Shown here: in pieces, positions 26,625 through 32,115 of the stretch
How positions within the stretch are numbered: position 1 is the stretch's first letter
How the letters are laid out: each line of letters starts with the position of its first letter
Assembly (NCBI GenBank): GCA_947484175.1
Contig: CANKOI010000049.1
Coordinates: 1 to 32,115, forward strand
Length of the DNA stretch: 32,115 bases
Reading direction: 5' to 3'
Source: Deltaproteobacteria bacterium
Lineage (GTDB): Bacteria > Myxococcota_A > UBA796 > SXON01
Translations under genes and position numbers: made by a program
Notes under the pieces: generated by a model
Database searches by the model: none
Told to the model about the DNA's origin: nothing
Seen by the model: the letters and a program-made list of their open reading frames with translations, nothing else

Positions 26625-28943
26625 GTGCTGATCGCGCTACTGATCGCCTGCTCCGAAAGCTCCGACCGGGGGGCCAAGGGCGGCGCGTGGCTGGGCACCC
26701 CGATCGTGGAGCCGACCGGAAACCGTGACGACCCCCGCGCTCCCGAGGTGGGATTTCTCGACCCTCGTCACGGCGAGTACTTCGACGTGGACGATCCGGT
26801 GCGGGTGGAGGTGCTCACGGGCGACTACGACGGGGACAACCTCGAAGCCGTGGTACTCGCTTGGTCAGGGCCGGTAGACGGCGCCTCGCCGCCGCCCAAC
26901 CCCGGCCTGGACGGCTTGGCCGACTTCACTGTGGAGCCGCTCCCGCTCGGCGAGTACACGATCGTGGTTACGGCCACCGACCCCGCGGGGCTGGCCACTA
27001 CGACCAGCGTGACCTTTTACGTGGTGGACAGGGACCACGACGGCGACGGTTTTGAACACGACGGGCTCGGCGGCGAAGATTGCGACGACGACGATGCCAC
27101 CGTGAACCCCGACGGCGTGGAGGTGTGCAACGGCATCGACGACGACTGCGACACGGTGGTGGATGACGGCGTGCTCCTTCCTTGGCACGCCGACGCCGAC
27201 GCCGACGGCTACGGCGACCCTCTGGCGATGATCGAGGCCTGCGCCCCGCCACCCGGGTACGTCGAGAACACCCTTGATTGCGACGACACCAACGCGGTGC
27301 GCTGGCCCGGAAACCCAGAGGTGTGCGATGGCTACGATAACGACTGCAACGAGGAGATCGATGAAGGCGGGGTGAAGGACGACTTCTGGGGCGACGTGGA
27401 CGGCGACGGCTACGGCGACCCCGAGGTGCCCACCGAGGCCTGCGCCGCGCCTACCGGGTATGTGGCGAATGCCGAGGACTGCCTCGACAGCGACGCCGAC
27501 GTGAGCCCCGCCGAGACCGAGGTGTGCCACGACGGGCTCGACAACGACTGCGACGGCACGAGCAACGGGTGTGGCCTCGGCGGCACCGCCAGCCTGTCGA
27601 CAGCGAACGCGCAGCTCCGCGGCGACGCCAGCAACGACTACGCCGGAGGCGCTGTGTCGGGCCTCGGCGATGTGGACGGTGACGGGCTCAACGACCTCGC
27701 CGTCGGCAGTTTCGGCGCCGATGACGGCGGGAGTGCTTCGGGCGCCGTGACCGTCGTGCCGGGAGCTTCGGCCATCGGCGTGAACAACCTGGCCGCGGTG
27801 GCCCGCTTCCGAGTGTACGGAGCGGCAGCCGGCGACAACCTTGGCTACGGCCTCTCGGGAGTGGGCGACTGGGACGGCGATGGGGTGGACGATCTTGCAG
27901 CGGGCGCCTGGGCGAACGACAGCGGCGGCGCCGACGCCGGTGCGGCGTACATCGTGTCCGGCGCCACCACCGGAACGGTCGCGGTGGGGAGCGCCGCAAG
28001 CCTCGTGCTCGTCGGCGAAGACGCCGGCGACTACGCAGGCTGGGTGGTGGCGGGCGGCGGCGACGTCACGGGGGACGGTCGCGGCGATCTCCTCGTGGGC
28101 GGACCGTGGGCCGACGACGGCGGTTCGTTGTCGGGTGTGGTGTGGCTCGTGGCGGGCGGCACCACCGGCACCCTCGACCTCTCGGCCGCCACTGCGCGCC
28201 TGCAGGGTGAATCCAGCTCCGATCTGGCGGGCACGAGCGTGGCCATGCTCGGCGATACCGACGGGGACGGCTTTGACGACCTCGGGGTGGGCGCGGTGGG
28301 CGACGGCACGGGAGGCTCCGGGGCCGGCGCGGCGTACCTCGTCTACGGGCCGGTGAGCGGCAACTTCGACCTCGGCGGAGCCGACGTAACGGCCATCGGT
28401 GAGAACGCTGGGGATCAGGCCGGGTACGCCGTAGCCGGCGGCGGCGACACCAACGGCGACGGCTACGCCGACTTCCTCGTGGGCGCGCCCTACCACGACT
28501 ACGGCGCCGCCGACTCCGGGGGCGCGTACGTGCTCCTCGGCGCCGGACACTCCGGAACGGTTGACCTCTCGGCTGCCGACGCTAAGGTCGCTGGCGAAGG
28601 CGGCGACGACGGCGCCGGCTGGAGCCTCGCCAACGCAGGCGACATGGACGGCGACGGAGACGACGACGTACTCGTGGGTGCCGTGCTGGAGGACAGCGGG
28701 GCGACCGATGCCGGCGCCGGCTACCTGATGTACGGGCCCCTCGCCGCGTTCACCAGCCTCAGCGCGGCCGACGCAAAACTCACCGGCGAGCGGGACGACG
28801 ACTATGCGGGCAACAGCCTCGCGAGTGTGGGTGACACCGACGGCGACGGCAAGGGGGATGTGCTCATCGGCGCACCCTACGAAGACTACGGGGTGGGCTC
28901 GAGGAGCGGAAGCGCCTACCTCGTACTGGGGCAGGGCCTCTGA
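26625..28943 (+). CDS. Lipoprotein with three MopE-type motifs and seven FG-GAP repeats
   Basis: A 772-residue surface protein. The signal is MLIALLIA before Cys9 with no charge. The frame is closed by the flhB stop 42 nt upstream and no other start codon lies between, so the short signal is real or the start is later. Parts: an Ig-like domain (about 38-134), three MopE-type 'putative metal-binding' motifs (about 150-317; e.g. EDCDDDDATVNP, EVCNGIDDDCDTVVDDG), and seven FG-GAP units of about 63 residues (about 328-772), each with D-x-D-G-D-G-x-x-D and a following 'vGap/vGa' strand. Seven units would form a closed integrin-alpha-like beta-propeller with Ca-binding loops. It probably acts in adhesion or matrix binding (inference). 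A protease gene follows after 17 nt. Confidence 0.9.
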   Translation: MLIALLIACSESSDRGAKGGAWLGTPIVEPTGNRDDPRAPEVGFLDPRHGEYFDVDDPVRVEVLTGDYDGDNLEAVVLAWSGPVDGASPPPNPGLDGLADFTVEPLPLGEYTIVVTATDPAGLATTTSVTFYVVDRDHDGDGFEHDGLGGEDCDDDDATVNPDGVEVCNGIDDDCDTVVDDGVLLPWHADADADGYGDPLAMIEACAPPPGYVENTLDCDDTNAVRWPGNPEVCDGYDNDCNEEIDEGGVKDDFWGDVDGDGYGDPEVPTEACAAPTGYVANAEDCLDSDADVSPAETEVCHDGLDNDCDGTSNGCGLGGTASLSTANAQLRGDASNDYAGGAVSGLGDVDGDGLNDLAVGSFGADDGGSASGAVTVVPGASAIGVNNLAAVARFRVYGAAAGDNLGYGLSGVGDWDGDGVDDLAAGAWANDSGGADAGAAYIVSGATTGTVAVGSAASLVLVGEDAGDYAGWVVAGGGDVTGDGRGDLLVGGPWADDGGSLSGVVWLVAGGTTGTLDLSAATARLQGESSSDLAGTSVAMLGDTDGDGFDDLGVGAVGDGTGGSGAGAAYLVYGPVSGNFDLGGADVTAIGENAGDQAGYAVAGGGDTNGDGYADFLVGAPYHDYGAADSGGAYVLLGAGHSGTVDLSAADAKVAGEGGDDGAGWSLANAGDMDGDGDDDVLVGAVLEDSGATDAGAGYLMYGPLAAFTSLSAADAKLTGERDDDYAGNSLASVGDTDGDGKGDVLIGAPYEDYGVGSRSGSAYLVLGQGL
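27606..28940 (+). repeat. Seven tandem FG-GAP coding units (about 190 bp each)
   Basis: Codons 328-772 of the lipoprotein encode seven units with the order 'A-x-L/V-x-G-x-x-x-x-D-x-A-G', 'G-D-x-D-G-D-G-x-x-D', 'V/L-V-G-A-P-x-x-x-x-x-G-x-x-x-G-A-x-Y-L/V'. The units are related at protein level, with modest DNA identity. Confidence 0.85.
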
Positions 28944-28960
28944 CGGCGGAACAGTGGCTG

Positions 28961-30217
28961 GTGGTGGTGGTACACCCACCGGAGGGCGAAGCGGGCGGCG
29001 ATGCCGACGAGCGGCCCGGCGCGGGGCTTTTCCCGATGCTCATGTTGGAGACTCCCGACCGCGCCGAAGCTGACTCGCTGGCCGAGCGGCTTCGCAACGA
29101 GGGCGCCACGGTCGCCCTGATGTCCACAGGGGGTGGATCCGTCGTCTGCCCAAGGCACCCCCCGCAGCTCCTCGGCCGTCACTGCCGCAACTGCGGTGTC
29201 GACATCTGCGCAAAGTGCCGTCTCGACGCCGACGGATCTCGTCTCTGCCCGGCGTGTGGCCGGGTGGAGAAGCGCAAGACGCAGAATCGGCGGCTGCGCA
29301 TCCTGTTTTCGGTGTTCCTGTTCAGCGTATTCGTGTACGGAGCGGTGCAGTGGCAAAGAGGGGAGAAGGAGCACCTCGACTTCACCGAGGGGGTGGACGT
29401 GGCGGTGTTCCAGTTCGTCTCCCCCGCCGACCTCGATCACCCGGTCGTCCGCGCGTTGAATTCGGTCGACGGGCCGTATGGCCTCGGCCGGATCGCAGAC
29501 TGGTACACGGAAGAATACGCGCGCTACACCCACTCCTCCGAGCGGCCGATCCGCGTGCACACCTTCGGCCCCTGGAGCGATGCCCTCGTGCCGCCCACGC
29601 TCGCCGAAGAGGGTGCGCCCTGGTGGCAGTCGGCGTGGTCGGCCTCGAGCTACGTTCGTTACTGGCACGGTCTGGCCCGCGAACACGGGGCCGAGCCCGA
29701 TGACTGGGACGCCCGCCTATACGTCGTGTACGGTCGCGAGGCCGGCGATCTCGCCGCCGACAGCCGCGGCAGCAACCAAGGCCGGGTGGCCGTCACCTTC
29801 GTTTCGCTCGACGATCCCAACGCCGCCTACGCCCAGCTGACCCTCGCCCACGAGCTGGGGCACGTCTTCGGTGCCGCGGACCAGTATGACCCCGAGAGTT
29901 TCCTCAGCGTCGCGCCCGAGGGGTTGGCCGAGCCGCTCCTCACGCCGCTCTACCCGCAACGGTACGCTGAGCTGATGGCCGTGGACCGTCCGGTCGCACC
30001 GGACCGCGAGGCCGAAGTGCGTTCCCTCGACGATGTGCGAGTGGGGTACCAGACAGCGGGGAGCATGCGGTGGATCGAGCAGGAGCAGGTCGACACCTAC
30101 TACCGCCCCGCGCCCGAAGTGCTGTTCGGCCCGCCCCGGCCCGGCGATGCGGACCCCAAGTCCCCCGGTCCTCCCGGGGTGGCGGACGAGCCGGCGGCCC
30201 TTCCCGAGCCACGTTAG
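28961..30217 (+). CDS. Membrane-anchored metzincin-like zinc protease with N-terminal zinc-finger domain
   Basis: A 418-residue protein. N-terminal region with a DUF2007-like helix (ETPDRAEADSLAERLRNEGATVALM), then a Cys/His cluster resembling a B-box or zinc ribbon (C63, H66, C75, C78, C83, C86, C96, C99), a basic stretch, one membrane helix (about 112-131) and a large extracytoplasmic domain with TLAHELGHVFGAADQYD: HExxHxxGxxD, with His297, Glu298, His301 and Asp307 as expected for a metzincin. A possible Met-turn is in YAELMAVDRP. The charge bias puts the zinc finger in the cytoplasm and the protease outside. The start is uncertain: GTG 28961 lies in a run of Val codons; a CTG at 28940 would overlap the upstream stop (CTGA) and extend a plausible strand; ATG 29036 is a later option. 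The substrate is unknown. Confidence 0.82.
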   Translation: MVVVHPPEGEAGGDADERPGAGLFPMLMLETPDRAEADSLAERLRNEGATVALMSTGGGSVVCPRHPPQLLGRHCRNCGVDICAKCRLDADGSRLCPACGRVEKRKTQNRRLRILFSVFLFSVFVYGAVQWQRGEKEHLDFTEGVDVAVFQFVSPADLDHPVVRALNSVDGPYGLGRIADWYTEEYARYTHSSERPIRVHTFGPWSDALVPPTLAEEGAPWWQSAWSASSYVRYWHGLAREHGAEPDDWDARLYVVYGREAGDLAADSRGSNQGRVAVTFVSLDDPNAAYAQLTLAHELGHVFGAADQYDPESFLSVAPEGLAEPLLTPLYPQRYAELMAVDRPVAPDREAEVRSLDDVRVGYQTAGSMRWIEQEQVDTYYRPAPEVLFGPPRPGDADPKSPGPPGVADEPAALPEPR

Positions 30218-30226
30218 GGCCACCCG

Positions 30227-30658
30227 ATGTTGTTCCTCCTCGCCGCCTGCGCTCCCGAACCCGAGGACACCGGCGAGTTACCGTTCACCTCCGACGTGGT
30301 CGTCGAAATCTCCGGCACCCCCGTCAACGAATGCCTCGGCGATGAGCTGCGGCTGCAAATCGCCTTCACCGTGGACGTGCCCGAAGTGGTCGCAGAGGTG
30401 CACGACGGCAGCGGCGTGGTGGAGTTCCACGACGTGCCCTACGCCGGCCGCTCCGAAGACGACGAAGACATCCGCGTCCATGAGAAGATTCTGGAAACCG
30501 GCGGCAGCGAAGCGGACAGCCTCACGACGACGTTCACGTGCGCGAGCCCACCGTACGCCGGATACCGCGTGTACGACGAGGCGGGCGGGCTGATGGCTTG
30601 CTACTTCGGCGAGTTCGTGGCCTCAGAGTTCGACGCCACGGGCTGCCCGGAGGCTTGA
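30227..30658 (+). CDS. Small predicted lipoprotein
   Basis: A 143-residue lipoprotein of unknown family. The signal is MLFLLAA before Cys8 with no charge, and an in-frame TAG 12 nt upstream shows the start cannot lie further 5'. AGGG sits about 7 nt before the ATG. After the linker PEPEDTGELPF comes a beta-rich domain (DVVVEISGTPVNECLGDELRLQIAFTVDVP, VVAEVHDGSGVVEFHDVPY, TTTFTCASPPYAGYRVYD, EAGGLMACYFGEF) with five further Cys that could form disulfides. It is 9 nt after the protease gene on the same strand, so a partner or substrate role for the protease cluster is possible but unproven. Confidence 0.75.
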   Translation: MLFLLAACAPEPEDTGELPFTSDVVVEISGTPVNECLGDELRLQIAFTVDVPEVVAEVHDGSGVVEFHDVPYAGRSEDDEDIRVHEKILETGGSEADSLTTTFTCASPPYAGYRVYDEAGGLMACYFGEFVASEFDATGCPEA

Positions 30659-30674
30659 GCCGCGGCAACCCCCG

Positions 30675-31121
30675 TCAGGCGGGAGGGGCGCCGAACGCAT
30701 AGACCGCGCGCACGCCCGGCCGGACAAGCACGAGGAGCGTGCAGACGCCCAGCGCCGTTCCGAACGGCGCCTGCGACAGGTTGCAGACCGCAACGACCAT
30801 GGAAAAGGTCCGGTGTTGGCGCAGGCCGATGAAATGCGCAGAGAGCAGGTTGCCGAGCAGCAGAAGCGCCATTGGCGCTCCAAACAAGGGGTACAGCAGC
30901 TGAAGCGTCTCGAAGAATGCCGACGGGGAATTATCTATATTGGGCGGTTTAATCCTATCGAAGAACTCCACCGCGGCGGACATCACGTACCAGTGACCGA
31001 CCACGAACAAGAGGCCGGCACAACAGAACCCCGCGAGTACCACGTGCCCGATGGCAAGCAGGCGGAGGTGCTGTGCGTCGCGAGGTTCAAGCTCAGGTGG
31101 CGGTGCAGGATGCGACTCCAT
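30675..31121 (-). CDS. Small membrane protein of an uncharacterised family
   Basis: A 148-residue protein with a Pro/Glu-rich cytoplasmic lead, then RDAQHLRLLAIGHVVLAGFCCAGLLFVVGHWYVM (helix 1), LLYPLFGAPMALLLLGNLLSAHFIGL (helix 2) and TFSMVVAVCNLSQAPFGTALGVCTLLVLVRPGVRAVYA (helices 3-4). The ending 'PFGTxLGVxTLxVLxRPxVxxxY/F' and 'L..LaI.HyvvaG' start recur in unnamed planctomycete and myxobacterial membrane proteins (from memory); the function is unknown. I prefer ATG 31121; TTG 31142 is an alternative, but AGGGG touches it directly. Between residues of helices 1 and 2 lies a short AT-rich patch with rare codons (ATT, AAA, ATA, AGG). It follows the HmuY-like gene by about 50 nt and probably shares its transcript. 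Confidence 0.72.
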   Translation of the reverse strand: MESHPAPPPELEPRDAQHLRLLAIGHVVLAGFCCAGLLFVVGHWYVMSAAVEFFDRIKPPNIDNSPSAFFETLQLLYPLFGAPMALLLLGNLLSAHFIGLRQHRTFSMVVAVCNLSQAPFGTALGVCTLLVLVRPGVRAVYAFGAPPA

Positions 31122-31173
31122 CGACGACCCGGTTGTGTCCAACCCCTAACTTCGACCGGCCGAACCGCCATCC

Positions 31174-31947
31174 TCAGTGGAGATAAGCCCACCGGAGCGT
31201 GACCCAGCCGCTCTCCTCATCGGTGCTGCCGTCGTCGTTGCACTCGGCCTGCCCGCCGCCCTCGTAGTAGGCCTCCACCACCACCTTCAGCACGTGGCCA
31301 TCGTCAAGCTGCATCAAGTAGGGCGTGCCTGTGGTCTCGACACACGTCGAGTATGCGTACCAGCCAGACATGGCGGTCAGCGCCGTGCCGATTCCGTCGG
31401 TACTCAGCTCGCAGGACTCGGAGTAGAACGACTCCATCTCAAACTCGGCGTCGCTGATTTCGTCTTCACCAACTTCGTCGTAGGTGGCACGACTGACGGG
31501 CGACACCCCCACGCACGAGGGGCCGCCATCGCCGCCGTTGAGACGCAACACATAGCGCCGAAGAGCGAGGTGCCAGGTGAGGTCAGAGAGCGCCGTATCG
31601 TCATCGATGGAGAGCTTTTCGGCGCCCTCCTGCGTGAAGCGCACATACACCCACGCATTGTCAGCCGCGCGGCTAGACCCGCCCGAGGTCGCGTCTACGA
31701 GCGTGACGAAGTCGCTGCCTTCCACGGTGGTGGTCACGTCTCCCTTGTTCACCTTGTCGTCATGCAGCGAGAGCTCTTGGAACATCTGGTCCTCGCACTC
31801 GATCGCGGTGGCCTCGGTGCAGACGGCCGTACGGTCGGGAAGCCCCGTCTCCTCGCTGCCGGCGCCCGTGTCGGGCTTGCTCGCCTCGTCGGTGCCGCCG
31901 GTGCACGCAGCGATCAACAGGGCAAGGACGGGACGGGGGACGCGCAT
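31174..31947 (-). CDS. HmuY-like lipoprotein
   Basis: A 257-residue lipoprotein. The signal MRVPRPVLALLIAA before Cys15 is basic and is the most conventional one in the window. The linker contains PDTG and EETG. The body matches the HmuY pattern: NKGDVTTTVEGSDFVTLVDATSGGSS, NAWVYVRFTQEGAEKLS, LTWHLALRRYVLRLNGGDGGPSCVGV (family: 'W.iaF.R..i.lNgG.sG'), and C-terminal CVETTGTPYLMQLDDGHVLKVVVEAYYE. HmuY proteins bind haem outside the cell and hand it to HmuR-type receptors. The two haem-ligand His of Porphyromonas HmuY cannot be placed with confidence here, so binding is inferred only from fold. AGGAG precedes the ATG. It is divergent from the gene at the window end. Confidence 0.8.
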   Translation of the reverse strand: MRVPRPVLALLIAACTGGTDEASKPDTGAGSEETGLPDRTAVCTEATAIECEDQMFQELSLHDDKVNKGDVTTTVEGSDFVTLVDATSGGSSRAADNAWVYVRFTQEGAEKLSIDDDTALSDLTWHLALRRYVLRLNGGDGGPSCVGVSPVSRATYDEVGEDEISDAEFEMESFYSESCELSTDGIGTALTAMSGWYAYSTCVETTGTPYLMQLDDGHVLKVVVEAYYEGGGQAECNDDGSTDEESGWVTLRWAYLH

Positions 31948-31976
31948 GCTTCGCTCCTAACGGGCTAGGGGGGGAC

Positions 31977-32115
31977 ATGCTCCCCCTCCTGATGGCCGTC
32001 GCCGCCGCCCGGCCCACCGATGGGGACGGCATGTGGACCTTCGACGCTTCCGACACCGTGGCGGTCCACGACGCTCCTTCCGGCCTCGTGCGGGTCTGGT
32101 ACAGCACCGGGGGAC
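31977..32115 (+). CDS. N-terminal part of an exported protein, cut by the window end
   Basis: Only 46 codons are visible. ATG 31977 follows a strong GGGGGGG-type ribosome-binding site. The start MLPLLMAVAAARPTDG is an uncharged signal peptide with an Ala-x-Ala-like cleavage region, followed by DGMWTFDASDTVAVHDAPSG and VRVWYSTGG. The 'vRVxYsT.G' pattern resembles openings of secreted myxobacterial proteins with calcium-binding Asp-rich loops, but the product cannot be named from this fragment. It is divergent from the HmuY-like gene, with 29 nt between starts. Confidence 0.6.
   Translation, partial: MLPLLMAVAAARPTDGDGMWTFDASDTVAVHDAPSGLVRVWYSTGG

Noticed and set aside
26865..28979. Long minus-strand open frame (704 codons) antisense to the FG-GAP lipoprotein
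   Set aside because: Its apparent repeats are mirror images of the FG-GAP coding units; no ribosome-binding site or domain.

Overview
The window is about 32 kb of very GC-rich bacterial DNA with tightly packed genes, extreme GC in third codon positions and many long but spurious antisense reading frames. The protein content points to a Myxococcota-like ('deltaproteobacterial') organism. Markers are MYXO-CTERM-like tails, thrombospondin type 3 repeats, MopE-type Cys/Asp motifs with FG-GAP repeats, DUF2330, PEGA domains, a Hanks-type Ser/Thr kinase, HmuY-like and lamin-tail lipoproteins, and lipoprotein linkers with 'DTG'. The lineage call is inference; no rRNA or tRNA gene is visible.

Layout. 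(1) 2-1764, plus: 3' part of a benzoate-CoA-ligase-like AMP-forming ligase overlapping a creatininase-family hydrolase. (2) 1761-3236, minus: B12-binding radical SAM enzyme. (3) 3386-3925, plus: lamin-tail lipoprotein. (4) 6929-4001, minus: DsbD with two N-terminal domains, a DUF1279-like membrane protein and a mini-lipoprotein, joined by 4-nt overlaps. (5) 7019-7690, plus: GT2 glycosyltransferase. (6) 12213-7678, minus: four-gene envelope operon (DUF2330 protein, barrel-like protein, OmpA-family protein, TSP3-repeat protein). (7) 12248-13180, plus: outer-membrane barrel protein. (8) 17628-13345, minus: Ser/Thr kinase with a periplasmic PEGA-like tail followed 3 nt later by a TPR-PEGA-TonB-dependent receptor fusion. 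(9) 18195-17665, minus: thioredoxin-fold protein without a peroxidatic Cys. (10) 18267-26582, plus: flagellar operon flgD, TIGR02530-type gene, flgE, fliL, fliM, fliN, fliO, fliP, fliQ, fliR, flhB. (11) 26625-30658, plus: FG-GAP/MopE lipoprotein, membrane-anchored metzincin-like protease, mini-lipoprotein. (12) 31947-30675, minus: HmuY-like lipoprotein and a small membrane protein. (13) 31977-end, plus: start of an exported protein.

The flagellar genes form a coherent hook-cap, hook, switch and type III export module. A near-consensus sigma-28 promoter lies between fliM and fliN, and a weaker one sits directly at the flgD start. flgB/flgC/fliE-fliK, motAB and flhA are not in the window.

The most system-like novelty is the kinase/receptor pair. 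Both proteins place PEGA-type domains in the periplasm, which suggests an outer-membrane receptor signalling to a cytoplasmic kinase. A genome-level oddity is the run of very short signal peptides without positive charge. The longest gene-free stretch is 164 bases (13181-13344), so no stretch over 300 bases lacks a gene.
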